From positions 1-8,364 of the forward strand of contig UQVN01000142.1 of NCBI GenBank assembly GCA_900544525.1: DNA of 8,364 nt, written 5' to 3'. The stretch is from an uncultured Eubacteriales bacterium. GTDB taxonomy: Bacteria; Bacillota; Clostridia; Lachnospirales; Lachnospiraceae. The position numbers and the translations under genes were made by a program. Of this stretch, positions 1 through 6,549 are shown piece by piece (position 1 is the stretch's first letter; each line of letters starts with the position of its first letter). The notes beneath the pieces are model-generated. The model made no database searches and was not told the origin of the DNA. It saw only the letters and a program-made list of their open reading frames with translations.

Positions 1-740
1 AATTTAATTCTAATTTACTGTATCACGGCTGTGTGCCATTAAATGAGGATGGAAGTTTTAGGAAGGTTCCAATCGGCAATAAAAGCTATTCAGGAAAAGC
101 ACTTTATGATATATTAGAGCAGTATGCACGAATAGGATATTACAACCAAGAGGATGAAGAAAAGAGACTTTTTGGACAGGATATGATGTGGTATATTTGG
201 TCAAGTGAAGATTCCCCTGTCTATGGAAAGGAAAAAATGGCAACCTTTGAGCGATATTTTGTTGATGATAAGGCCATTCAAGAGGAGAGAAAAGATTACT
301 ATTATCAATTAATTGAGCGGGAAGATGTGGTGGAACGAATTCTTGAAGATTTTGATATGGATCCAAAAAATTCTCATATTATTAACGGTCATATGCCAGT
401 CGAACTGAAAAAAGGGGAGACTCCAGTAAAATGCAATGGAAGAGCTTTGATTATCGATGGAGGTTTTTCTAAGGCATATCGTGGAAAGACAGGAATCGCA
501 GGATATACATTAATTTATAATTCTTGGGGACTTCGTCTTGTTTCTCATGAGCCATATCATTCTATGGAAGAAGTTGTGGCAAAAGAAAGTGATATTCATT
601 CGGAATTTATTGTAGTAGAGCAAGTATCAAGAAGAAAAAAGGTGGCAGATACCGATGGAGGAAAAATATTAAAGGAAAAAATCAACGACCTAGAACTTCT
701 TTTAGAGGCATATCGAGACGGTACGATTAGAGAAAGGTAA
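1..740 (+). CDS. fbp: Fructose-1,6-bisphosphatase class III, C-terminal part (5' end outside window)
   Basis: This enzyme hydrolyses fructose 1,6-bisphosphate to fructose 6-phosphate in gluconeogenesis, in the cytoplasm. The frame is open from base 3 and gives 245 codons before TAA at 738-740. A GTG at 33 could be mistaken for a start, but the codons before it already read as family sequence (NSNLLYHGC running into VPLNEDGSF), so the gene is cut by the window edge. Further class III marks are NGHMPV, IDGGFSKAY and GIAGYTLIYNSWGLRL in the C-terminal half. From family knowledge, class III enzymes are about 640-670 residues, use a metallophosphatase fold and are common in Firmicutes, so roughly 400 residues are missing. 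The next gene starts 8 bases after the stop, so the two are probably co-transcribed. The identification is secure; only the missing N-terminus is unseen. Confidence 0.95.
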   Translation, partial: FNSNLLYHGCVPLNEDGSFRKVPIGNKSYSGKALYDILEQYARIGYYNQEDEEKRLFGQDMMWYIWSSEDSPVYGKEKMATFERYFVDDKAIQEERKDYYYQLIEREDVVERILEDFDMDPKNSHIINGHMPVELKKGETPVKCNGRALIIDGGFSKAYRGKTGIAGYTLIYNSWGLRLVSHEPYHSMEEVVAKESDIHSEFIVVEQVSRRKKVADTDGGKILKEKINDLELLLEAYRDGTIRER

Positions 741-748
741 GAGGAAAA

Positions 749-2164
749 GTGAAAAAGAAAAACTATCTAATGCTCCTTTGTATGCTATCCATTTTTTTGT
801 TAAGTGGATGTAAAGGAAGTACAAAAGATGTGACGACAGAACAGACAACAGAAGCTACGACAGAAGTGGCAACGGAAACGACGACAGAAGCGACAACAGA
901 GGAGGCCACGACAGAACTGGATCCTGCGAATTTAGAGGCAGGAGTTATGGATGAAATGATTCAAAATGCATTGGATCATATGAGTTTAGAAGAAAAGATA
1001 GGGCAGATGTTTATTGCTAATATCGAACTTTTAGATCCAGCAGAGCCAAAAAGTTATGATTATCAAAAGATTACAAAGCGTATGAAAGAAACGCTTAAGA
1101 ATTATCCCGTAGGAGGCGTTATCTTTTTTTCAAGAAATATAAAAACGCCAAAACAGACAAAGACTTTTATTAAACGGTTGCAAAAAGTGAGCAAATATCC
1201 TCTTTTTATTTCCGTGGATGAGGAAGGTGGAGACGTTGCTCGTATTGCCAATAATCCGAAAATGAATACAACGAAATTTCCATCTATGGCGGAAATCGGC
1301 GCTACAGAAGATGAAGAAAAAGCCTTTGAAGTTGGGGATACCATTGGAAAGGAAATTCATGCGCTTGGATTTAATTTAGATTTTGCACCTATTGCAGATT
1401 TAGAGACGAATCCAGATAATCCAGAAATTGGGAATCGTGCCTTTAGTTCCGATCCAGAGCTTGCAGCAAAGATGGTAGCCCAAGTGGTAAAGGGATTGCA
1501 AGGACAAAATGTCAGCGCTACTTTAAAACATTTCCCAGGGCATGGAAGTGCAACAAAAGATACTCATAAAGGGTATGCCGATATTACACAGTCAATTAAA
1601 CGCCTTAGAAAAGTAGAGTTTGTTCCATTTCAAGCGGGGATTGAGGCAGGAGTGGATTTGATTATGGTATCTCATTTAGCGGTTACAAGTGTAACAGATA
1701 GTAAGACACCAGCTTCTATGTCGCCTCTCATAATCAATGAAATATTAAGAAATGAGTTAGGGTATCAAAATATCGTGATTACCGATGCGTTGAATATGAA
1801 GGCAATTACCGATTATTATACTCCTGGAAAAGCTGCTGTTACAGCCGTTGAAGCAGGCGCTGATATTTTATTGATGCCAGAAAACTTAGAAGATGCTTTT
1901 GATGCCATTTATCAAGCCATTTTAGATGGAGATTTAGATGAAAAGAGAATTGATGAATCGGTGACAAGAATTTTAAAGACGAAAATAAAACGAGGTGTTA
2001 TTTCGTTAGATGATCCACTTCTCCAGCCAGTAGAAGAAACCGAAGATGCAACAACGGAAGTCGAGATGACAACCGAAGAAAAGGTTGACCAAAAAACAAA
2101 GAAACAAGAGACAAAGAAAGAGAAAAAGACAACCGAAGAAGAGAATACAACAAAAGGAAATTAA
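749..2164 (+). CDS. NagZ-like beta-N-acetylhexosaminidase, glycoside hydrolase family 3 lipoprotein
   Basis: This is a predicted membrane-anchored exo-glycosidase that removes N-acetylglucosamine from muropeptides or related glycans outside the cell. It starts at GTG 749, 4 bases after AAGAGG; this start alone keeps the basic n-region (MKKKN) of the signal peptide. The lipobox is LSGC, with Cys21 as the lipidated residue. Residues 29-56 form a Thr-Thr-Glu repeat linker. The barrel spans about 65-420. KHFPGHG (260-266) with D271 and H273 is the NagZ-type catalytic loop, and D346 in ITDALNM is the expected nucleophile. Residues about 428-471 form a hydrophilic Thr/Glu/Lys tail. At 471 residues it is a single-domain enzyme with added arms, lacking the extra C-terminal domain of Bacillus subtilis NagZ. 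Family and export are well supported; the exact substrate is inferred, and a related beta-hexosaminidase or beta-glucosidase activity is possible. Confidence 0.9.
   Translation: MKKKNYLMLLCMLSIFLLSGCKGSTKDVTTEQTTEATTEVATETTTEATTEEATTELDPANLEAGVMDEMIQNALDHMSLEEKIGQMFIANIELLDPAEPKSYDYQKITKRMKETLKNYPVGGVIFFSRNIKTPKQTKTFIKRLQKVSKYPLFISVDEEGGDVARIANNPKMNTTKFPSMAEIGATEDEEKAFEVGDTIGKEIHALGFNLDFAPIADLETNPDNPEIGNRAFSSDPELAAKMVAQVVKGLQGQNVSATLKHFPGHGSATKDTHKGYADITQSIKRLRKVEFVPFQAGIEAGVDLIMVSHLAVTSVTDSKTPASMSPLIINEILRNELGYQNIVITDALNMKAITDYYTPGKAAVTAVEAGADILLMPENLEDAFDAIYQAILDGDLDEKRIDESVTRILKTKIKRGVISLDDPLLQPVEETEDATTEVEMTTEEKVDQKTKKQETKKEKKTTEEENTTKGN
833..916 (+). repeat. Thr-Thr-Glu coding repeat in lipoprotein linker
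   Basis: The DNA is a degenerate tandem array of units like ACGACAGAA, encoding about eight TTE or ATE units (residues 29-56 of the NagZ-like lipoprotein). It lies directly after the lipidated cysteine, so it probably acts as a flexible spacer between membrane and enzyme. A similar but less regular Thr/Glu/Lys stretch occurs at the C-terminus (about 2030-2161). Confidence 0.8.
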
Positions 2165-2203
2165 AACAATCTAATTAATAGAACAGTCGAACAAAATTGC
2201 AGG

Positions 2204-2252
2204 AAATTCCCGTTTATTTTTATAAATTCTATATAAATAAACGGGAATTTTT
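2204..2252 (+). terminator. Intrinsic terminator after the NagZ-like gene
   Basis: A perfect 16-base inverted repeat (AAATTCCCGTTTATTT at 2204-2219 and its complement at 2235-2250) can extend inward past one mismatch, leaving a short AT-rich loop. The right arm ends in a T run at 2248-2252. It lies 39 bases after the stop codon and separates the fbp unit from purC. No comparable T run follows the stem in the reverse direction, so it probably acts on the + strand only. Confidence 0.85.
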
Positions 2253-2281
2253 GTATGATTTGAGGAAATTAAAACTGTGTA

Positions 2282-2311
2282 TTGTCGAGTCATAGGAAAA
2301 AGTGGTAGAAT
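2282..2311 (+). promoter_or_regulatory. Possible promoter of purC
   Basis: TTGTCG (2282-2287) and TAGAAT (2306-2311) are separated by 18 bases and resemble the housekeeping -35 and -10 boxes. The site lies after the upstream terminator and 27-37 bases before the purC start, where a promoter is needed. The boxes are imperfect, so this is a plausible placement, not a firm one. No purine riboswitch or recognisable PurR box was seen in this leader. Confidence 0.4.
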
Positions 2312-2347
2312 GAAACTGAAAAATTTAAGAAGGAATAGGTGGGAACT

Positions 2348-3052
2348 ATGTCAAAAGTTGAGTTACTTTACGAAGGAAAAGCAAAGAAAGTTTTTACAAC
2401 AGAAGAACCAGATGTTTTAATCGTATCTTACAAAGATGATGCCACTGCTTTCAATGGAGAAAAAAAGGGAACGATTGTTGGTAAAGGCGTAGTAAATAAT
2501 CGTATGACAAATCATATTTTTAAGATACTAGAAGAAAAAGGGATTCCAACTCATTATGTAAAGGAATTAAATGACAGAGAAACTGAGGTAAAAAGAGTTG
2601 AAATCGTACCTCTTGAAGTCATTGTTCGTAATGTGGCAGCAGGGAGCTTTTCTAAGAAACTTGGGATTGAAGAAGGGTTTGAATTAAAAGTTCCAACGTT
2701 AGAATTTAGCTATAAAAATGACGAACTAGGAGATCCATTTATCAATGACTACTATGCGATGGCACTTGGAATTGCTACAAAAGAAGAGATTGCTACGATT
2801 ACAGAGCTTGTATTTAAAATCAATGAGGAATTAAAGAAATTCTTTGCAGAAAAAGGAATTCGTTTAATTGATTTTAAAGTAGAGTTTGGACGTTATAAAG
2901 GTAGCATTATTCTTGCAGATGAAATTTCACCAGATACTTGTCGTCTTTGGGATTTAAAGACAAATGAAAAGCTGGATAAAGACCGCTTTCGAAGAGACCT
3001 TGGAAATGTAGAAGAAGCATATGAAGAAGTGTTCAAAAGACTTGGCATTTAG
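2348..3052 (+). CDS. purC: Phosphoribosylaminoimidazole-succinocarboxamide synthase (SAICAR synthetase)
   Basis: PurC joins aspartate to CAIR using ATP to form SAICAR in de novo purine synthesis. The 234-residue protein has the normal bacterial length. [11 protein letters not shown] at residues 6-16 is the N-terminal nucleotide-binding region, followed by [12 protein letters not shown] (30-41). [14 protein letters not shown] (87-100) and LIDFKVEFG (173-181) match the two SAICAR synthetase signatures, and [11 protein letters not shown] (191-201) is also typical. ATG 2348 is chosen because AGGTGG lies 5 bases upstream and homologues usually begin near [13 protein letters not shown] 2339 would add three residues and has AGAAGGA before it, so it cannot be excluded. 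purB follows after a 186-base spacer, and its product acts on the next intermediate, SAICAR. The assignment is very secure. Confidence 0.97.
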   Translation: MSKVELLYEGKAKKVFTTEEPDVLIVSYKDDATAFNGEKKGTIVGKGVVNNRMTNHIFKILEEKGIPTHYVKELNDRETEVKRVEIVPLEVIVRNVAAGSFSKKLGIEEGFELKVPTLEFSYKNDELGDPFINDYYAMALGIATKEEIATITELVFKINEELKKFFAEKGIRLIDFKVEFGRYKGSIILADEISPDTCRLWDLKTNEKLDKDRFRRDLGNVEEAYEEVFKRLGI

Positions 3053-3060
3053 CAAAATAG

Positions 3061-3219
3061 AAAGATTAATCGATAGTAATTCTTTGTTAAAAGACAAGGT
3101 GTGGGAAAATCTAGCCTTTGATGGAATAAAATCATAGTAGTTGTTGAAAAATGTATAGAAGATTCGTTCCCACCATAATCCGATAAAAATGCCAAAGGCG
3201 GGAGAACAGAAATCTTTGG
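3061..3219 (+). ncRNA. Candidate structured RNA in the purC-purB spacer (possibly 6S-like)
   Basis: The spacer has more complementary segments than expected. AAAGATT (3061-3067) can pair with AATCTTT (3211-3217) as a closing stem. CTTTGT and ACAAGG (3082-3087, 3094-3099) form a small hairpin. GTGGGAAAATCT (3101-3112) pairs with 3160-3173 over 12 base pairs with a two-base CG bulge. GCC-AAA-GGC (3191-3199) is a tiny hairpin. A crossing option also exists: GCCTTTG (3114-3120) with CAAAGGC (3193-3199), and CCAAAG (3192-3197) could instead pair with CTTTGG (3214-3219). A closing stem, side hairpins and a long central arm within about 160 bases recall 6S RNA, but I recognise no diagnostic sequence. 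It could instead be a purB leader. No good open frame exists here, and no T-rich terminator follows. Boundaries are approximate. Confidence 0.4.
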
Positions 3220-3238
3220 AATAAGGAGAAAATAGAAG

Positions 3239-4669
3239 ATGAATGACAAATATCAAAGCCCATTATCAGAGCGCTATGCGAGTAAAGAGATGCAGTATAT
3301 TTTCTCTCCTGATATGAAGTTTAAAACTTGGAGAAAATTATGGATTGCATTAGCGGAAGTAGAACATGAATTAGGACTAAATATTACAAAAGAGCAGATC
3401 GAAGAGTTAAAGGCGCATCAAGATGATATTAATTATGATGTGGCAAAAGCAAGAGAAAAAGAAGTGCGCCATGATGTTATGTCCCATGTCTATGCATATG
3501 GACAACAATGTCCAAATGCAAAAGGAATTATTCATTTAGGAGCGACTTCTTGTTATGTAGGAGATAACACAGATGTTATCGTTATGACAGAAGCCATGAA
3601 ACTTGTTCGTAAAAAGCTTTTAAATGTGATCAATGAGTTAGCCAAATTTGCTATGAAATATAAAGATCTACCAACATTAGCATTTACTCATTTTCAACCA
3701 GCACAGCCAACAACAGTTGGAAAAAGAGCCACATTATGGATTCAAGAGTTACAGCTAGATTTAGAAGATCTTGATTATATGATTCGTCAACAAAAACTTC
3801 TTGGTTCTAAAGGAACAACGGGAACACAGGCGAGTTTCTTAGAATTGTTTAACGGCGATCATGAGACAATTCGTAAAATTGATAAAATGATTGCAAAGAA
3901 AATGGGATTTGAAGAGTGCTATCCTGTATCAGGACAGACCTATTCAAGAAAAGTAGATTCCCGCATTTTGAATGTATTAAGTGGAATCGCTCAAAGTGCT
4001 CATAAATTTTCAAATGATATTCGACTTCTTCAGCACTTAAAAGAAATTGAAGAACCATTTGAAAAACACCAAATTGGTTCTTCTGCTATGGCATATAAGA
4101 GAAATCCAATGAGAAGTGAAAGGATTGCTTCTTTAGCCAATTATGTGATGACCGATGCTTTAAATCCAGCGATTACAGCTTCTACACAGTGGTTTGAACG
4201 AACATTAGATGATTCTGCCAATAAGCGTATTTCTATTCCAGAGGCATTTTTAGCAATTGATGGTATTTTAGATCTCTATTTAAATGTTGTGGATGGGTTA
4301 GTTGTCTATGAAAAAGTAATTACAAAACATTTAATGGGAGAACTTCCATTTATGGCGACAGAAAATATTATGATGGATGCGGTAAAAGCAGGAGGAGATC
4401 GTCAAGAACTCCATGAAAAAATCCGTGTTCACTCTATGGCAGCAGGACGTGTTGTAAAAGAAGAAGGTGGAGAAAACGATTTGTTAGAAAGAATTGCAAA
4501 TGATCCATCTTTTAACATGACATTAGAACAATTACAAAAAATTATGAAACCAGAGAATTTTGTTGGACGAGCGCCACAGCAAACAGAAGAATATATTCGT
4601 GAAGTAATTCAACCAATTCTTGATGAAAATAAAGAAGTTCTTGGTTTAACAGCAGAAATTAACGTCTAA
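3239..4669 (+). CDS. purB: Adenylosuccinate lyase, animal-type length and sequence
   Basis: PurB releases fumarate from two substrates: SAICAR (giving AICAR) and adenylosuccinate (giving AMP). It thus serves both the main purine path with PurC and the AMP branch with PurA, and acts as a cytoplasmic tetramer. The start is ATG 3239, with AAGGAG 10 bases upstream. LGATSCYVGDNTD (100-112), THFQPAQ (150-156, likely acid His151) and GSSAMAYKRNPMRSE (280-294, fumarate-lyase signature with the catalytic Ser281/Ser282 loop) are clear. The 476-residue length, the SPLSERYAS opening, KGTTGTQASF (191-200) and WFERTLDDSANKR (318-330) resemble human ADSL more than the shorter Bacillus-type enzyme of about 430 residues. 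The gene follows the folded spacer after purC and ends at a strong terminator. Identification is secure. Confidence 0.97.
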   Translation: MNDKYQSPLSERYASKEMQYIFSPDMKFKTWRKLWIALAEVEHELGLNITKEQIEELKAHQDDINYDVAKAREKEVRHDVMSHVYAYGQQCPNAKGIIHLGATSCYVGDNTDVIVMTEAMKLVRKKLLNVINELAKFAMKYKDLPTLAFTHFQPAQPTTVGKRATLWIQELQLDLEDLDYMIRQQKLLGSKGTTGTQASFLELFNGDHETIRKIDKMIAKKMGFEECYPVSGQTYSRKVDSRILNVLSGIAQSAHKFSNDIRLLQHLKEIEEPFEKHQIGSSAMAYKRNPMRSERIASLANYVMTDALNPAITASTQWFERTLDDSANKRISIPEAFLAIDGILDLYLNVVDGLVVYEKVITKHLMGELPFMATENIMMDAVKAGGDRQELHEKIRVHSMAAGRVVKEEGGENDLLERIANDPSFNMTLEQLQKIMKPENFVGRAPQQTEEYIREVIQPILDENKEVLGLTAEINV

Positions 4670-4700
4670 AAACGAACGTAGTAGGAAAGAAAAAGAAGAG

Positions 4701-4741
4701 GAAAGAGAGCATAGAGAAAGACTATGCTCTTTTTCGTTTTT
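4701..4741 (+). terminator. Intrinsic terminator after purB
   Basis: The 14-base stem 4701-4714 (GAAAGAGAGCATAG) pairs with 4722-4735 around a 7-base AGAAAGA loop, with one G-T pair. The T-rich tract TTTTTCGTTTTT continues through 4741. It lies 31 bases after the purB stop and separates the purC-purB unit from the LysR-family gene. Confidence 0.88.
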
Positions 4742-4742
4742 G

Positions 4743-4751
4743 TGCTAAAAT
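4743..4751 (+). promoter_or_regulatory. Possible extended -10 promoter of the LysR-plsC unit
   Basis: TGC-TAAAAT (4743-4751) fits an extended -10 element with 5 of 6 bases matching TATAAT. The expected -35 position lies inside the preceding terminator arm and shows no TTGACA-like box. Transcription would begin near 4758, leaving a leader of about 25 bases before the LysR start. The call rests mainly on position. Confidence 0.35.
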
Positions 4752-4781
4752 TGAGAAAGACAAAGCTGGTAGGAAGGTGTG

Positions 4782-5684
4782 ATGTGTGTGCAAGGGAATT
4801 TGGAGTCCTATAAAGTATTTTATTACGTTGCAAAATGTGGAGGGATCACAATGGCAAGCGAGAAGCTATGTATTTCTCAGCCTGCCGTGAGTCAAGCTGT
4901 AAAACAGATGGAACATAATTTAGGTGTGAAGTTGTTTGTAAGGACGCCAAAAGGAACAAAACTTACAGCAGAAGGAGAATTGCTGTATCGGTATGTCAAG
5001 GAAGGATATGAATTAATAGAAACAGGAGAAGGAAAGTTACGAGAATGGATGAATTTAGAAGATGGGGAAATCCATATTGGAGCAAGCGATATGACGTTGC
5101 GATACTATTTATTGCCTTATCTAGAGAGATTCCATGAAAAATATCCTAAGATTAAAGTGTCAGTAACCAATGGGCCAACTCCAGAGACTCTTTTGTATTT
5201 AAAAGAAGGAAAAATTGATTTTGGAGTGATTACAGCACCGATCCAGCAAGTAGAAGAATATGAGTTGCATATGGTAAGAGAGATAGAGGATATTTTTGTA
5301 GCTGGAAATCAGTTTCTCGATTGGAAAGATAAAAAGCTTTCCTATCAGCAACTGAAAGAGCTTCCCGTGATTTGTTTAGAGCAAAATACAAGTACAAGAG
5401 CTTATGTGGATCAATGGTTAGCGAAAAGAAATGTAACGTTAACGCCAGAATTGGAATTGGCTACAAGCGATATGATCATTCAATTTGCAAAGAGAAATTT
5501 TGGGGTTGGTTGTGTTGTTAGAGACTTTGCTGAAGAAGCCTTAGAAAAGAAAGAAGTGTTTGAATTACAGTTTGAAGAACGAATGCCAAAACGGCCTATG
5601 TATTTGGTATCCCACAAAAATCATTCTGTGTCAAAGGCGGCAGAAAGTATATTAAGCATTATAATAGGAGAAAATATGAGATGA
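4782..5684 (+). CDS. LysR-family transcriptional regulator
   Basis: This is a DNA-binding regulator of the LysR family, 300 residues, the usual size. The winged helix-turn-helix fills roughly the first 60 residues: ITMASEKLCISQPAVSQAVK is the recognition region, followed by LGVKLFVRTPKGTKLTAEG, the typical wing. From about residue 94 (GEIHIGASDMTLRYYLLPYL) onward it is the two-lobed effector-binding domain. ATG 4782 is chosen for its AGGAAGG at 4771-4777; GTG 4779 directly before it, or GTG 4788 after it, are possible alternatives. Its stop overlaps the start of the plsC-like gene by 4 bases, so the two are translated as a pair. LysR regulators often sit divergently from their targets; here it is co-directional. 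Effector and targets are unknown; control of the coupled acyltransferase or of its own transcript is an inference from position. Confidence 0.92.
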   Translation: MCVQGNLESYKVFYYVAKCGGITMASEKLCISQPAVSQAVKQMEHNLGVKLFVRTPKGTKLTAEGELLYRYVKEGYELIETGEGKLREWMNLEDGEIHIGASDMTLRYYLLPYLERFHEKYPKIKVSVTNGPTPETLLYLKEGKIDFGVITAPIQQVEEYELHMVREIEDIFVAGNQFLDWKDKKLSYQQLKELPVICLEQNTSTRAYVDQWLAKRNVTLTPELELATSDMIIQFAKRNFGVGCVVRDFAEEALEKKEVFELQFEERMPKRPMYLVSHKNHSVSKAAESILSIIIGENMR

Positions 5685-6397
5685 AAAGAATTATTTTAAT
5701 GGTAATTCGATGTTTACCATTTGTTCCATATTGGTTTTATAAATTGGAGCGTTTAGGAAGAAGCGATAAGTTTGATGAGGAGACTCGATATGAGTTTGTT
5801 CATAAGATGACAACTCATATTAATCGCGTAGGAAGGGTTGTCATTGAATCGGATGGACAAGAAAATTTGCCAGAAAAAAATGGGTACATTATGTTTCCGA
5901 ATCATCAAGGGTTATACGACGTATTAGCCTTTTTAGAATGTCATAAAAGACCGTTTTCGGTTGTGGCAAAACAAGAGGTGAAAAATGTCATCTTATTAAA
6001 GCAAGTATTTCGCGTATTGCGAGCACAGATGATCGATCGAGAGGATGTAAGACAAGGGTTAAAAGTTATAAAAAAAATGACAGAAGAAGTGTTGCAAGGA
6101 AGAAATTATATTATTTTTGCAGAAGGAACTCGTTCCAAAAAAGGAAATGAAATCGGAGAGTTTAAAGCAGGGAGTTTTAAAAGTGCTATGAATGCAAAAT
6201 GTCCGATTGTACCAGTGGCACTGTTAGATTCTTTTGTTCCATTTGATGAAAATAGTATTCGAAAGACGACAGTACAAGTTCATTTTTTAGAGCCAATTTA
6301 TTATGAAGAATATCAGGGGATGAAATCAAAAGAAATCGCAAAAATGGTAGAAGATCGAATTCGAGAGGCAATCAAAGGATATCAAGAACATAATTAA
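5681..6397 (+). CDS. plsC: 1-acyl-sn-glycerol-3-phosphate acyltransferase (PlsC family)
   Basis: Enzymes of this family transfer an acyl chain to lysophosphatidic acid, giving phosphatidic acid for membrane phospholipids, at the inner face of the membrane. The 238-residue protein shows the acyltransferase motifs in order: NHQGLYD (74-80, the NHx4D catalytic motif), MIDRED (117-122), FAEGTRS (146-152, glycerol-phosphate binding) and VPVAL (177-181). The first 20 residues (MKRIILMVIRCLPFVPYWFY) form a short hydrophobic, basic stretch that could associate with the membrane. ATG 5681 overlaps the upstream LysR stop (ATGA), and AGGAG lies 10 bases before the start. The family is certain; acceptor specificity is not readable from sequence, so an acyltransferase for another lysolipid is possible. 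No terminator follows directly; the next 150 bases hold the purA promoter region. Confidence 0.9.
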   Translation: MKRIILMVIRCLPFVPYWFYKLERLGRSDKFDEETRYEFVHKMTTHINRVGRVVIESDGQENLPEKNGYIMFPNHQGLYDVLAFLECHKRPFSVVAKQEVKNVILLKQVFRVLRAQMIDREDVRQGLKVIKKMTEEVLQGRNYIIFAEGTRSKKGNEIGEFKAGSFKSAMNAKCPIVPVALLDSFVPFDENSIRKTTVQVHFLEPIYYEEYQGMKSKEIAKMVEDRIREAIKGYQEHN

Positions 6398-6426
6398 TAG
6401 TTATATTTTATATAAAGAATATTAAT

Positions 6427-6455
6427 TTTACTTATAATATTTCCTATAGTACAAT
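6427..6455 (+). promoter_or_regulatory. Likely promoter of purA
   Basis: TTTACT (6427-6432) and TACAAT (6450-6455) are 17 bases apart in a very AT-rich stretch (6391-6455). A perfect TATAAT also occurs at 6433-6438 but has no matching -35 box. Transcription would begin near 6462, giving a leader of about 88 bases that contains the hairpin at 6502-6529. Downstream of the -10, the near-direct repeat TGTTATTC/TGTTACTC (6466-6473, 6477-6484) is spaced by 11 bases, one helical turn, and could be an operator. Confidence 0.5.
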
Positions 6456-6501
6456 AAAGACGAAATGTTATTCGAGTGTTACTCATAAACAAACAAAGAG
6501 A

Positions 6502-6529
6502 TTTGAAGCAAAACGATGCTTGCTTCAAA
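6502..6529 (+). promoter_or_regulatory. Leader hairpin just upstream of the purA ribosome site
   Basis: TTTGAAGCAA (6502-6511) is perfectly complementary to TTGCTTCAAA (6520-6529), with the 8-base loop AACGATGC. It has no T run, so it is not an intrinsic terminator. It ends 5 bases before the AGGAGG at 6535-6540. Possible roles are mRNA stability, placing the ribosome site in the open, or a protein-binding site at DNA or RNA level; the sequence does not decide between them. Confidence 0.55.
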
Positions 6530-6549
6530 GTATTAGGAGGAAAACATAA

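Noticed and set aside
33..740. A complete gene starting at GTG 33
   Set aside because: The frame is open back to base 3, and the codons before GTG already encode class III fructose bisphosphatase sequence, so GTG 33 is an internal valine codon.
3151..3186. Short open frame MYRRFVPTIIR in the purC-purB spacer, a possible leader peptide
   Set aside because: It has no Shine-Dalgarno sequence, is only 11 codons long, and lies across one arm of the predicted RNA stem.
3053..3238. Purine, ZTP, T-box or THF riboswitch
   Set aside because: I could not find the conserved cores of these classes, for example the T-box TGGNACCGCG sequence or the ZTP CCGGGC segment.
2954..3256. Reverse-strand open frames across the purC end and the spacer
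   Set aside because: They overlap purC or the folded spacer, have no ribosome site or recognisable product, and show the low-complexity look of antisense shadows in AT-rich DNA.
6398..6549. Bacillus-type PurR box upstream of purA
   Set aside because: No paired CCGAAC-like elements are present; the nearest strings have too many mismatches.
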